Notes: a model not told the origin generated them from the letters alone. A DNA stretch of 55,359 nucleotides from an uncultured Acidiferrobacteraceae bacterium (GCA_913009895.1 CAJVXY010000020.1:1-55359); one strand, 5' to 3'. Positions 17,608 through 27,354 are shown, numbered from the stretch's first letter. A program made the numbers and translations.

Positions 17608-18731
17608 GCTTTCTCCCATTTTACCTGGACTTTATTGAACAAATACTGCTTTAAAGCAATAACAGCGGAACTGTTTAACTGTATAAAAACAACAATAAAA
17701 CCTACAAATTTATTATTTCTGATTGTAGTTGAGTACATACCTGCCAGGCCCAGCAAATAAAATATACTTTGTAATAGTGCGAGCCATACGTAAAATGAAC
17801 CCGAAGACATGAGTGAGCCATAAAATGCAGTTACCATAGTATATGGCACAATTAACCTGAAGACCTTATGTGAGATGAATTGAAAAAATATCGGGTTTTT
17901 CCATGGCATGAAAAGCCACGGGTTCCATGCAAATGATTGGTAATTTCCTGTTAATGTCCTGATTTTCCTAATTTTTTCACCAGCAATATCTTCTTGAGAA
18001 ACATCATATAATTTTGCATTTGTTTCCAGCACGACTCGTTTGCCTGTTGCAAGTATCTTCATAGGTACTTCAAAATCGTCCAGTAAGGTATCTTTTCTTA
18101 ATGGGATATAATCGTTTTTATGAATTGCGTAAAGTGCGCCGGTCACACCTGAAGTTGCGTAAACTTTGCTTTCTGATTTCCTGATCCATTTTTCATATCG
18201 CCAGTACAGGCCAACATTCTTACCAACGCCAGTATCCGATATTTTATGGCATAATTCCCCGCTGACCGCACCAATTCCAGGTTGCATCAAACGAGCCACA
18301 AGATATTTAATGGCCAGAGAGTCAAGTTCCTGCCGAACATCTGTAAAAACAATTACCTCAGAATTTACATGTTCAACGGCAGTATTCAGTGCAGTAGGTT
18401 TACCCTTCCGCTCGGGATAAGCAATGATTTTTACTTGTGGGATTTTTTCAAGAAATTCATTTGTATCGTCAGTAGAACCATCAGAAACAAAAATCATGCT
18501 TAACTTGTCTTTAGGGTAATCTAGCGCGATTATATTTTTAATTTTTTTTTCTACATTTTTTCTTTCATTATAGACAGGTATGACAATGGTAACCTCTGGC
18601 CATTCTGTCAGGTTATTTATGTTCGGCTGCTGTTCTTTTTTTGTTTTAGCCAGCAACCATATTAATAGCGGATACCCTGCATAGGTATAGATAATAAAGC
18701 TGGCAGATATCCAGAATATTGATTCAGTCAT
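17604..18731 (-). CDS. Glycosyltransferase family 2, membrane-bound
   Basis: A 375-residue GT2 (GT-A fold) enzyme of the processive or polyprenyl-type group. A short N-terminal helix (residues about 5-20) precedes VTIVIPVYNERKNVEKKI, FVSDGSTDDTNEFL and VIVFTDVRQELD (DxD-like metal site). The C-terminal half has ALYAIHKNDYIPL, LLDDFEVPMKI (catalytic Asp region) and two or three C-terminal membrane helices beginning at about residue 290. It is 4 bp after the preceding deacetylase gene and overlaps the next one by 4 bp. It could extend the lipid-linked chain or move sugars at the membrane. Confidence 0.88.
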   Translation of the reverse strand: MTESIFWISASFIIYTYAGYPLLIWLLAKTKKEQQPNINNLTEWPEVTIVIPVYNERKNVEKKIKNIIALDYPKDKLSMIFVSDGSTDDTNEFLEKIPQVKIIAYPERKGKPTALNTAVEHVNSEVIVFTDVRQELDSLAIKYLVARLMQPGIGAVSGELCHKISDTGVGKNVGLYWRYEKWIRKSESKVYATSGVTGALYAIHKNDYIPLRKDTLLDDFEVPMKILATGKRVVLETNAKLYDVSQEDIAGEKIRKIRTLTGNYQSFAWNPWLFMPWKNPIFFQFISHKVFRLIVPYTMVTAFYGSLMSSGSFYVWLALLQSIFYLLGLAGMYSTTIRNNKFVGFIVVFIQLNSSAVIALKQYLFNKVQVKWEKA

Positions 18732-18735
18732 TATA

Positions 18736-19710
18736 CTAACCAGCGGCTCTTGATAAAAGCCAGATAAAATCTTCTATGTGTTCGGCGCCTGTAGGAATTC
18801 TTTTTATTTCCATTAGTTTATCCTGTCGGGAATTGATACCTTCATTTGTTGTGAAGGAAAGTTCAAAACCATATTTTTCCAATATACGAATACAATCTTT
18901 ATTGTAATCTTCAAAACGACCATTGGGATAGGCAAAGTATTTGGGTGTAACGTCTGTTTCTTCAGTTATCCGATCCCGACAGTGTTTTATTTCATATTCT
19001 AATTGTTGAACATCAATGCGCGACATGATTGGGTGAGTATGAGTATGTCCTCCGTACGTAACCAAACTTGATGATTCGCGCACTTCCTGCCAGTTTAACA
19101 TTTGTCTCTCTATTTGTGTTTGATCTGTAACACCAAGGTTTTCATAAAATTGCTTCAACATCTCCAGACGATGAATATTTTTTTGTTTTTTTAAGTAATT
19201 TTTTGCCAAAACAACTATCTTTCTTTTATCTTCTTTTGTAGTTAATTTTAATTTATTATTTTTCTCCCATGGTAATGTGATTTCAGTTTTTCTGCATTGA
19301 TTGACTGCCAAAAATACCTGTTCTGTCCATATCAGCCCGCCTTCGTCTGTAGGTTGAGTCGCTAAAAAAACTATGGCCGGTATCGATAGTGCTTCCAGTA
19401 TTGGGTATGCGTACTCGTAACAACACCTGTAACCATCATCAAAGGTTACGAGCACATAAGGTTTTCTGCTACGTGGCTGGGTAAGCGCCCATTGATATTT
19501 GTCCGGTCCTATTACATGACAATTATTTTTTATCCAGAGCATTTGCGATCTGAAATTCTCCAGGTCCTGACTGGGGAAAAACGGATCTTTATCTCCAATG
19601 CGATGATACATAAGAACGATCACGCCCGGTGTCCTGAAATAGTATCCCACAATATTCCAGAATAACCTGTTGGCCCATATCTTTTTTACCAGTTTTTTTA
19701 GAATCCCCAT
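18736..19710 (-). CDS. Polysaccharide deacetylase, NodB domain
   Basis: A CE4-family protein of about 324 residues. VLVTFDDGYRCCYEYAYPIL is motif 1; YGGHTHTHPIMSRI is motif 2 with the metal-binding His pair; YFAYPNGRFEDY is motif 3. An insertion of about 90 residues between motifs 1 and 2 (starting QPTDEGGLIWTEQVFLAVN) matches the XrtA-associated and PgaB-like deacetylase subgroup. The codon at 19713 is TTG and an ATG follows at 19710, right after the flippase stop, so I take 19710. Tight spacing implies co-translation with its neighbours. Confidence 0.87.
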   Translation of the reverse strand: MGILKKLVKKIWANRLFWNIVGYYFRTPGVIVLMYHRIGDKDPFFPSQDLENFRSQMLWIKNNCHVIGPDKYQWALTQPRSRKPYVLVTFDDGYRCCYEYAYPILEALSIPAIVFLATQPTDEGGLIWTEQVFLAVNQCRKTEITLPWEKNNKLKLTTKEDKRKIVVLAKNYLKKQKNIHRLEMLKQFYENLGVTDQTQIERQMLNWQEVRESSSLVTYGGHTHTHPIMSRIDVQQLEYEIKHCRDRITEETDVTPKYFAYPNGRFEDYNKDCIRILEKYGFELSFTTNEGINSRQDKLMEIKRIPTGAEHIEDFIWLLSRAAG

Positions 19711-19713
19711 CAA

Positions 19714-21198
19714 CTAGCGATTCCTGAATTTGTATAAGTAATCCCTGGCGATATTCCTGATTTGTGTATCAACACTAAATACAGCTACTGCGTATATTAT
19801 CCCGCCCAGGAAAATCTGTAGTATAAGAGTAAAAAATGGGCTGCTGGTGACTATTTGTATTATTGCTATATACATCAGGATCGCAGAAAATCCGAATTTA
19901 AAAACAGGGATCCATGGTATCTTTATGTTAAGTATTTTTGAAGATACCATTTTATTGGACGTCGCCAGCAATACATAGCTAACGAGAGTAGCGATCGCTG
20001 CACCAGTTATTCCGTATTCAGGAATAAGAATTATATTAAGAATCACGTTGACAACTGCACTTAACAGGGTAAGCAGCATTAGTATTTTTCCTTTTTTATG
20101 GATATACAAACCCGCACTAAAAAATGCCACACTGCCATTGATCACCATCCCGGCTATTACATAAGGGATAATGACTGCACCACTGCTATACTTTTCAGAA
20201 GCAAGTAGTGTTAACAGGCCTGGACCTACTACCGAAAGGCCAGCTATTACCGGGAAGCCGATTAAAATATAAAAATATAAGGATTTTTCTACAAATGCCC
20301 GCGTTGCCGCTTCGCCTTTTTTATTCCACATGCGAATATAGATGGGTGGCAACGCCTGATATAACGACATAATTACGATAATCCTGACGTAATCACATAA
20401 GCTATATGCCGCCGCGTAAACACCTAGCTCTGATGCACCAAGATAAGCCTGAATTAAATAACGATCACCAATATTCAGTAGCGTCCATGCCAGTTCGTAA
20501 CCCACGAGCGGAATACCAAAAATAAGCATTTGCTTTAGTAGTGCCGGGCTGAATTCCTTTATTGATAATTTAACATTCCTTAAAACCAAAGCAGAAAGTA
20601 TTAATACTGCAGATAATTCAACAATAATGGTAGCCACATAAAGGCCAATTAAATCTCTTGAAATAAAATATAGGGTAATTACAATCCCGGTGAGTATTGA
20701 ATACTTTCTGATGACACGATATATGACGAGCCGCTTGCTTAGCTGACGTGCCCTGAAAATATTGGCAAATGCGCTTTCCATTATTCTTACAATTACCAGT
20801 ATTGCTGTTACGGTAAAAAGTACCTTTAACCTGGGATCATTCCACCAGGAATCGGGTGAGACATAAACAACCAGTAACCAGATCAGGGTTGCAATCGTAC
20901 CTATACCCAACATGCCATAAACTACGGTGGCATAGAACTTATCCAGGTTCCAGCCATCTTTTTCTGATTCCGCATCAGAATAAAAACGAACAATTGGGTT
21001 TTGTAGTCCGAGTTTTCCTATGGCAACAAGAAAAGTTATAGTAACTGCTATAAGACTTAATAGTCCATACTCATCAGTTGATAATAAGCGGGTAAAAATC
21101 GGGAATGAGATCAATCCAGCGCCTGTAACCAGAATACTCCCTAAAGAGTAATTCTTAAGATGCATCAGTAATTTGCCAAGCCCGCTTGTTTCTGTCAT
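19714..21198 (-). CDS. wzx: Wzx-type lipid-linked oligosaccharide flippase (MATE/MOP superfamily)
   Basis: A 494-residue, 12-14 helix polysaccharide-biosynthesis transporter expected to flip undecaprenyl-linked repeat units across the inner membrane. The N-terminus LLMHLKNYSLGSILVTGAGL and FTRLLSTDEYGLLSLIAV are the Polysacc_synt signature. The second half begins at FGIPLVGYELAWTLLNIGDR, with GASELGVYAAAYSL following. C-terminal helices include the LIPEYGITGAAIATLVSYV segment. A 75-bp gap separates it from the upstream deacetylase-like gene. Confidence 0.9.
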   Translation of the reverse strand: MTETSGLGKLLMHLKNYSLGSILVTGAGLISFPIFTRLLSTDEYGLLSLIAVTITFLVAIGKLGLQNPIVRFYSDAESEKDGWNLDKFYATVVYGMLGIGTIATLIWLLVVYVSPDSWWNDPRLKVLFTVTAILVIVRIMESAFANIFRARQLSKRLVIYRVIRKYSILTGIVITLYFISRDLIGLYVATIIVELSAVLILSALVLRNVKLSIKEFSPALLKQMLIFGIPLVGYELAWTLLNIGDRYLIQAYLGASELGVYAAAYSLCDYVRIIVIMSLYQALPPIYIRMWNKKGEAATRAFVEKSLYFYILIGFPVIAGLSVVGPGLLTLLASEKYSSGAVIIPYVIAGMVINGSVAFFSAGLYIHKKGKILMLLTLLSAVVNVILNIILIPEYGITGAAIATLVSYVLLATSNKMVSSKILNIKIPWIPVFKFGFSAILMYIAIIQIVTSSPFFTLILQIFLGGIIYAVAVFSVDTQIRNIARDYLYKFRNR

Positions 21199-21272
21199 AA
21201 ACGGTCGCTCCTGATTATTTTACTATGCATATTTTGGAATAATGATGGTACAGAGATATTATTATCTGAAAA

Positions 21273-22217
21273 TTATGACTGATAAGCTTTCTGGAATTCG
21301 TGGTAGAAGTCCTTCGTACTACTGAATTCTATACCTTCTCCTTTGCACCAATTAAGGACATTCTGCATATCAGCAATAAAGCCTGATACTTCTTTCTGAG
21401 TTTGCGGATAAGGTGAAGCCTTTGGAATAACTTCCATCGAATGGAACATCATATTTATGACTATAACATCATTATCCTTATATTTATTGAGATGATAGCG
21501 TACGACTTTTTTCATTTTCTCTACAGAAGAAAACCAGGGCCGGAACCATTGCGGTCCACGAAGCAATCTTTTTTTTACTGTCACTGGTATTTCAAGTAAC
21601 CCTTTGCTTGTCCGGTAGTTCGCTTCAATCAACTTTCCGCTGGCAGGAAAATAGGGTTGTTCCAGGGCCTTTCGGTAGTCCACCTGTCCATTGGGCTCCT
21701 CCCATAATATGTGGGGCGTTACACTCGTATCGACCAGGTATCCAAGTTTTTGTAATGACTCAATTGTGTTGGCACATGCGCCAAACCTGCCCGCCCGAAA
21801 GCTGACAGGTTGATAGCCAAAGTTATCAAAAAATAACTTCGTTAAATTTTCCAGTTTTTTATATTCAATTTCAGGCGTGTAACTACATTGAAAATCCGGG
21901 CTATCTATGCCAGCGTAATCAAAGAATTTTTTTTCTGGCTCAATAAACGCTGCGTGCAAATGGGTGCCTAATTCATAGTTTCCATTTAAATTCTTCAGGG
22001 ATTGAACGCTTTCCTTGTCCTCCATTACCTCAACAGTCAATAAGTAGGTAGGTACTGCCCCAACACTTTCAAAAGCAGGTTGCAGATAGTCAGGCAAGCC
22101 TTTATTAATTGAGTCAAACGTTAGCGGTAAAGACCTGGCCCAATCCGGATCATGATCACATTCCGTGTCTATTGTTACTATTAGATAAACCTTGTTGCAT
22201 TTTGATTTATAGTTCAT
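21273..22217 (-). CDS. Polysaccharide deacetylase-like protein (WalW-like)
   Basis: A 314-residue protein with a NodB-like fold but a divergent motif 1: YLIVTIDTECDHDPDWA rather than TFDDG. Motif 2 ELGTHLHAAF keeps the metal-site His residues and FRAGRFGACAN is the third motif. Such WalW-type proteins accompany glycosyltransferases in LPS/EPS loci. The role may be deacetylation or another hydrolytic step on a polysaccharide. The product follows the secretion ATPase gene by 115 bp, suggesting a possible internal promoter. Confidence 0.78.
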   Translation of the reverse strand: MNYKSKCNKVYLIVTIDTECDHDPDWARSLPLTFDSINKGLPDYLQPAFESVGAVPTYLLTVEVMEDKESVQSLKNLNGNYELGTHLHAAFIEPEKKFFDYAGIDSPDFQCSYTPEIEYKKLENLTKLFFDNFGYQPVSFRAGRFGACANTIESLQKLGYLVDTSVTPHILWEEPNGQVDYRKALEQPYFPASGKLIEANYRTSKGLLEIPVTVKKRLLRGPQWFRPWFSSVEKMKKVVRYHLNKYKDNDVIVINMMFHSMEVIPKASPYPQTQKEVSGFIADMQNVLNWCKGEGIEFSSTKDFYHEFQKAYQS

Positions 22218-22332
22218 CTGGTTGATATCTAATAATTAAATAAATTCTTTCGTCTGGTTTTTACTCACAGCCAGACATGATTATATTTAACGAAGTATTT
22301 AGTTTTGATGCGTATATTATATTTTTTATGTA

Positions 22333-23436
22333 CTAGTTTCTGGCTGATTTGGTTTTCTTCCGGGTTATTGATTGTCTTTCCATCCCGAGCTTTCTGGATA
22401 TTTCATCAAGCGCACGACTAATAATTGCTAATTCTTTTGCGGCATTATTTGTTGCGGGTAAATATTTTTCCAGTTTAACCAATCTTTCATTGAGTGCATT
22501 TAACGCTTTTGTATTTTTTTCTATTGTGAGCTGCATACCTGGGCTGAATGCTGAAGATTGGTCTGTAACTTCGACTTTTTCTTTATTTTTATCTGCAACC
22601 TTCCTGCTTTTTTCCTTTCGCTCTGAATAAGGAACCCACTGCAATTCCTCAACAGCTATTTTAATGATATCAACATTGACCTTCTCAAGATCATCTGCAT
22701 AAGCACATGTAAGCGCTGTGTCGCACAGGCTATTTATCAAGCGAGGCACTCCACCTGTAAACCTGTGAATTGCAGAGTAAACATCACTGGAAAATATGTT
22801 TTTATTCTTTGCGCCAGCTACTTTCATACGGTGATCGATATACTGTTCTGTTTCGGACTCCGTCAGTGAACTTATATGAAATCGCAACCTCACCCGTTGT
22901 AGTAACTGTTCAAGCTCGGGTGATTCGATTACATGATTTAATTCAGGTTGACCGAGCAAAATAATATGTAAAATCTTCTCTTTATTGGTCTCCAGGCAGG
23001 ACAACATCCTGACTTCTTCCAGTACTCTTGGGCTTAGATTCTGAGCATCGTCAATCAACAATACGATTTGTTTACCAGCGGCATAATTTTCTATTAAAAA
23101 AGTGTTAAGCATATCCATAAGCTCAACTTTTTTTGCACGAAAGGGGTTTAAACCGAATTCAACCAGTACTGCTTGCAGGAATTCAACTTCATCCAGTTGA
23201 GTCTGGAATATTTTAGCCACAACGACATTACTTGTTAGCTCAGTTAAAAACTTTTTAAGTAAAATTGTTTTACCAGCACCGACCCCACCAGTAATGACAA
23301 CAAACCCCTCGCTGTTCCAGGTACTATAATCCATGTATGCCATGGCGCGAGTATGGGCATGGCTCATGTAGAGAAAATCCGAATCAGGCGTTAACTGAAA
23401 TGGCTGATCCTTCAGTTTGAAGAATTCAATATACAT
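22333..23436 (-). CDS. Exosortase-A-associated AAA ATPase (ExeA/GspA-like)
   Basis: A 367-residue P-loop ATPase of the putative secretion ATPase subfamily found beside exosortase-type EPS genes. The N-terminus YIEFFKLKDQPFQLTPDSDF is typical. Walker A is GGVGAGKT (residues 50-57) and Walker B VLLIDDAQ (125-132). Sensor-like residues lie in HIILLGQPEL, and TGGVPRLINSLCDTAL is the C-terminal AAA lid. Residues 265-367 are Lys/Glu-rich with a predicted coiled coil (MQLTIEKNTKALNALNERL region). It is likely a cytoplasmic motor for assembly or export of the polysaccharide, with no established mechanism. It is transcribed 24 bp after the beta-barrel gene. Confidence 0.9.
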   Translation of the reverse strand: MYIEFFKLKDQPFQLTPDSDFLYMSHAHTRAMAYMDYSTWNSEGFVVITGGVGAGKTILLKKFLTELTSNVVVAKIFQTQLDEVEFLQAVLVEFGLNPFRAKKVELMDMLNTFLIENYAAGKQIVLLIDDAQNLSPRVLEEVRMLSCLETNKEKILHIILLGQPELNHVIESPELEQLLQRVRLRFHISSLTESETEQYIDHRMKVAGAKNKNIFSSDVYSAIHRFTGGVPRLINSLCDTALTCAYADDLEKVNVDIIKIAVEELQWVPYSERKEKSRKVADKNKEKVEVTDQSSAFSPGMQLTIEKNTKALNALNERLVKLEKYLPATNNAAKELAIISRALDEISRKLGMERQSITRKKTKSARN

Positions 23437-23460
23437 TACTGGACAAGTCCATAGCTGTGC

Positions 23461-24801
23461 TTAGTTATAACCATTTGGCGCATATCCGTTGTTGACAATT
23501 CCATTGTTGTACTCAATTGTAACCATATAAACATTTTCAGTGTAACTATTTCTGTCGACTGTACTCTGGCGAACGTTTCTGGTGTATTGAAATCTCAGGC
23601 TAGTATTCAGTGACACAAAATTTTGCAGCCATACCCTGGGGGAGGAATCATTGTCAATCCGATTCGAACCTAAATACTCTGTTTGAGCAAACCTCAGGTC
23701 CAGGGATCCAATTAGCGCTGGTGAGAAATTATGGCTGATAAGGAGCGCCTCTCGATTTATGTTCCTGTCATTAAAAGCCAGGCCCGGCGTTACATCTTCA
23801 TACTTATATTCTGATCTTGCCAATGTCAGTATCTGGCTGCCAAATACATTGTTTCTATTATATCCAAAGCGCAGTGTTTGCAGGAATAATATTGCGCCAG
23901 GCGAGACGTTATCGGCCTGGTTGCCCTGGTTTAATTGAGCCGCATTTCCCAAAAAATACTGGCCCGCATCCGAGTACTGGCTTACGAATGATAAATCTAC
24001 TGCGCTTGCCGAATTGAGCTGTCTGTTCATAGTAATTCTGCCCAGGGGACCACTCGCATCCTTAAGACCTTCTCGTTTTAACACCGAGTACCCCAAGCCA
24101 ATAGAAAGGTTTCCCGTCGGATATACCCTGTCCAGCTGTAGAATATAGTTAAAAATCCGGGAATCTATAAGTCGCTTATTGTCATAATTAATATTCCATA
24201 CCTCTAAGTTAGCCGAATAAGTCGTAATAGGCGAGCTATTATGGATCAACCTTACGGTAGAGAGGTACTGTGTGCTGTTTGTTGGCAGCACTTCATAGGT
24301 ATTCCTGATATACCTGGCGCCTACTTCAGCGCTATTTGTTGCAGGATCACCAAAAATTATATCCGGCCCGGCAGCAAAGACATTGGTATTCTGGGTATTG
24401 TTCGGGGTATTGTTCTGGTTAGCGATAATCAGGGTTTGTCGAAAAATATCCTGAACCGTAAATCTGACTCTGCCAGGTATTGCGCGCCACACTAAATTTC
24501 CCGCTCCCTGGAAAAACCCACGGTCTTGAAAAACTACGTTCTTGACGTAGTCATTATATTGACCGCTCAGACTGAGATTGGCATCAAAATCCGGGTTTAG
24601 CTCAATCATATCTAACTGTCCCCGGAGCCGATAAATTGTATCAGACTCAGTATTCGTGGGTCTGCGACCAATATTATCGCTCTGTATGATATCGCCACCT
24701 ACCAGGTATCCATACTCAAAGGCATTGGCTACTTGGGGGGTCTGTAACACGCTCAATACTACGGCAGTAACAACCGCTGATCGCCGGGGACTTATCGACA
24801 T
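23461..24801 (-). CDS. Exosortase-A-associated outer-membrane beta-barrel protein
   Basis: A 446-residue secreted protein with a signal peptide (basic RRS, hydrophobic core VVTAVVLSVL, cleavage after VANA). The mature part is rich in alternating hydrophobic/polar strands and aromatic residues, for example ATVRLI-like and FRFGYNRNNVFGS-like stretches, as expected for an outer-membrane barrel of about 16-20 strands. Members of this uncharacterised family accompany the ATPase, kinase-like and chain-length genes of PEP-CTERM/exosortase EPS loci. The likely role is export of polysaccharide across the outer membrane together with the lipoprotein at 27355. It begins 9 bp after the kinase-like gene's stop. 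Confidence 0.82.
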   Translation of the reverse strand: MSISPRRSAVVTAVVLSVLQTPQVANAFEYGYLVGGDIIQSDNIGRRPTNTESDTIYRLRGQLDMIELNPDFDANLSLSGQYNDYVKNVVFQDRGFFQGAGNLVWRAIPGRVRFTVQDIFRQTLIIANQNNTPNNTQNTNVFAAGPDIIFGDPATNSAEVGARYIRNTYEVLPTNSTQYLSTVRLIHNSSPITTYSANLEVWNINYDNKRLIDSRIFNYILQLDRVYPTGNLSIGLGYSVLKREGLKDASGPLGRITMNRQLNSASAVDLSFVSQYSDAGQYFLGNAAQLNQGNQADNVSPGAILFLQTLRFGYNRNNVFGSQILTLARSEYKYEDVTPGLAFNDRNINREALLISHNFSPALIGSLDLRFAQTEYLGSNRIDNDSSPRVWLQNFVSLNTSLRFQYTRNVRQSTVDRNSYTENVYMVTIEYNNGIVNNGYAPNGYN

Positions 24802-24810
24802 TTTTTTTCT

Positions 24811-25743
24811 TTACATGACTGGAGGTTGATTGACCTTCTTTTTAAAGAAATCCGACAACCTTGGGATAAGTGATTTCCAGTGAAGCTTTGGAATAACTGG
24901 CTCATTATTAAAAACAACACCGATTAATTTTGTTGCGTCCAATGTTTTAATTGCTTCCTTGACCTGACTCTGTGAATACTTGCCATAAGGCACAACCAGT
25001 AATATATAGTCACATAACTCCGATAGTATATGAGTATCAGCAGATTCCAGTATGGGTGGTGAATCAAGCACAATGTAACGATCAGGGTAACGTTCAGTCA
25101 TGCTATTTAGCATTCTTTTTGTTTTAACTGACGTAAAATACTCAGTAGACGTTTCACGTTTTTCACCAGCGGGCACTATACGCAATCGTTTGATGCCAGT
25201 AGCATGAATTATTTCGCCGACATCAACCTCAGCTGATTCAAGGTAATCAGTCAATCCAAGTTGGCTGCCATTTGGCAAAAGTTTGCTCAATCCGGGTGAC
25301 TTGAGATTACAGTCAATGAGCAATGAAGTTTTACTCTCGTCGAAAGAAAAAGCTGCTGCCAGATTCACAGATACAAAACTACTTCCGCTCCGGGAAGTAG
25401 GGGAAGTCACCATAATTGTTCGATTTGCGCCCTTGCTTTTATGAAGTATTTTAGTCCTGAGTTCTCTGAAGCTATTGGCAATCTTGCCGTTATCCATATC
25501 CGAATGAATAATTCTTCGTAACGCCAGATCCCTGCCGCCCAAAAAGTCAGCATCTTCCATCAAAGCAATTTCACGGGTCTTGCTCTCGCGTAATTCGAGA
25601 TCTGTACTGCGCCTGGTATTGGAATTTTCCGAAGATTCGGTTGTCGCAGTTGCAATCTCTTCGTCAACTACATTGCTGACCACAGTTAGTTGATTTTTTC
25701 TTTCAGCCCGGGCTTTTTCTAACGCTTTTTCAAGTTTACTCAT
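24811..25743 (-). CDS. Tyrosine-kinase-like P-loop protein of the EPS locus, Walker A degenerate
   Basis: A 310-residue relative of bacterial tyrosine kinases (BY-kinase, CpsD/CapB/EpsG group) that normally partner with the chain-length protein encoded 1 bp upstream. The fold is clear: NSFRELRTKI, a Walker A' position LLIDCNLKSPGLSKLL, and Walker B YIVLDSPPILESADT. But the P-loop at residues 114-122 reads SPTSRSGSS: the invariant Lys of GK(S/T) is absent. No tyrosine cluster is visible at the C-terminus (DFFKKKVNQPPVM). It is probably not an active autokinase; a structural or regulatory partner of the Wzz-like protein is more likely. The N-terminal 80 residues are charged and low-complexity. 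Confidence 0.85.
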   Translation of the reverse strand: MSKLEKALEKARAERKNQLTVVSNVVDEEIATATTESSENSNTRRSTDLELRESKTREIALMEDADFLGGRDLALRRIIHSDMDNGKIANSFRELRTKILHKSKGANRTIMVTSPTSRSGSSFVSVNLAAAFSFDESKTSLLIDCNLKSPGLSKLLPNGSQLGLTDYLESAEVDVGEIIHATGIKRLRIVPAGEKRETSTEYFTSVKTKRMLNSMTERYPDRYIVLDSPPILESADTHILSELCDYILLVVPYGKYSQSQVKEAIKTLDATKLIGVVFNNEPVIPKLHWKSLIPRLSDFFKKKVNQPPVM

Positions 25744-25744
25744 A

Positions 25745-27298
25745 TCAAATCACCGCAGCCAATTTGAGCGCTGAAATTATTAAATAAACAATGCCTGTCA
25801 CTGAAATAATCAATACTATGTGTCTTAAGTTAACCAGTATGGCTGCGGTCTCGGCCGGTGTTGACATATGCGGTATGTGGGCAATAACGGGAATATTATA
25901 TTTTTCGGTTATTATGCCGCTATTACGAATCCTGGGATCGACTTGCTGAAATCCATAAAGAACACCAAATGGTAATGCCAGGCCAAATATAATGCCGCCA
26001 ATCATAAAATGAATAAACCGCAACCCGTTAGGACGCAGTGGGATCACTGCAGGCTCATGGGTTTTGATCACAGTTTCCTGCCTGTCACGATTGAGATTCA
26101 TGGATACCCGGGCATTTTCCCGGCGACGTAACAAGTCCTGGTAGATATCCCGGTTAACCTGGTAGTCTCGTGTTAACTCAACCATGGTAGCTTCGCCGCC
26201 ATGAATCCGTTTTGAACGATCCAGTTCATGTTTCAGACGAGCCTTTCTCTCCTTCAGTCTTGTTCTTAGTGTTTCTACTTCAGTTTTTGTCTCGGAAATG
26301 CCGGCCCTTAGTTTTTCGTAAAGGGGGCTGGAGCTTATACCCTCATCTACATAGATTTCACCCCCTGCTTTCGCTTCGGCCTTTGCCTTCAAACGCCTGC
26401 CTTTTTCTGAGACAATGGAGTTCCTGAGTTGTTCTATTTGCTCTTTAATGCGAACAATATCCGGGTAACTTTCGTGGTAATTTAGTCGTAACGTATCGAG
26501 CTTGCTATGGAGCTCGGCCATCCTGGTTCGAATTTGCCCTTCGCGTGAAAGACTTATCGTGATATCCGCCTCACCAGAAAGTTGTTTCTCCAGTGAAGTC
26601 AGTTTTATTTTTGCCTCTTGATAGTCAAGGCTGGTTTTTTCAATAGATTCTCTTAACTCGTTTATCCTGGTGCTAACTTGCGCTTCATCACCGGGACGGG
26701 CATCTGGATTCTCGCTTCGATATATTTTTATTTTCGTTTCTACATCAGTTAACTTTGTGTGATATTCTTTTACCTGCTTGTTAATGAACTCAAACGCAGC
26801 GCGACTTTCCTCTTCTTTTGATATGACACTATCATTAATAAACAACTCGCCGTATTTTTTAGTTACTTTGTAAGCCCTTACTGCATTAACATCAGTGTAC
26901 TCAATTCTTACCAGGTTGCGCCCGGCACCCACGATTCGGGTTTTTTTCATGACGCGTTCGCTCATTTTTTCAATATCGAGATCAGAAGGGTTGTTCTCTA
27001 ACCAACCACCCGTTTCAAGAATTTTGAGCAATGTTTTACGGCTGTATAAAATTTGAGCGGCCAGTTTTTTATAAACCGTCACATCAACTGCGACGGCACG
27101 GCCTGCCAATAACGGGTCAATAATATTCTTTTCATCGACTATGATGGTTGTCTTGGCAGTATAATTTTTTGGCCATACAGTGCCTAATGCCAGCAAGGAA
27201 ATGCTGGTAATCACAAAAACAGCCACAATCGCTTTTCTGTAGATGAAAGCCTCGCTAAGAAGCAATCGAATAACTTGATCAAAAGGCATACTAACCAC
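25745..27298 (-). CDS. Polysaccharide chain-length determinant (Wzz/Wzc-N-like)
   Basis: A 517-residue inner-membrane protein controlling EPS chain length and export. TM1 is at about residues 20-40 (AIVAVFVITSISLLALGTVW). A long periplasmic coiled-coil section (residues about 150-400) includes VKEYHTKLTDVETKIKIY and DTLRLNYHESYPDIVRIKEQ. The family proline motif is VIPLRPNGL, followed by TM helices at about 425-445 and about 490-515. The layout matches the exosortase-associated chain-length family. The C-terminus has no kinase domain; the separate kinase-like gene follows 1 bp later, implying they form a Wzc-like pair. Confidence 0.9.
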   Translation of the reverse strand: MVSMPFDQVIRLLLSEAFIYRKAIVAVFVITSISLLALGTVWPKNYTAKTTIIVDEKNIIDPLLAGRAVAVDVTVYKKLAAQILYSRKTLLKILETGGWLENNPSDLDIEKMSERVMKKTRIVGAGRNLVRIEYTDVNAVRAYKVTKKYGELFINDSVISKEEESRAAFEFINKQVKEYHTKLTDVETKIKIYRSENPDARPGDEAQVSTRINELRESIEKTSLDYQEAKIKLTSLEKQLSGEADITISLSREGQIRTRMAELHSKLDTLRLNYHESYPDIVRIKEQIEQLRNSIVSEKGRRLKAKAEAKAGGEIYVDEGISSSPLYEKLRAGISETKTEVETLRTRLKERKARLKHELDRSKRIHGGEATMVELTRDYQVNRDIYQDLLRRRENARVSMNLNRDRQETVIKTHEPAVIPLRPNGLRFIHFMIGGIIFGLALPFGVLYGFQQVDPRIRNSGIITEKYNIPVIAHIPHMSTPAETAAILVNLRHIVLIISVTGIVYLIISALKLAAVI

Positions 27299-27354
27299 GA
27301 TTATATTAATCCCTGCTATTATCTTCTTATTAAAGTAATCAAACTAATAATTTA

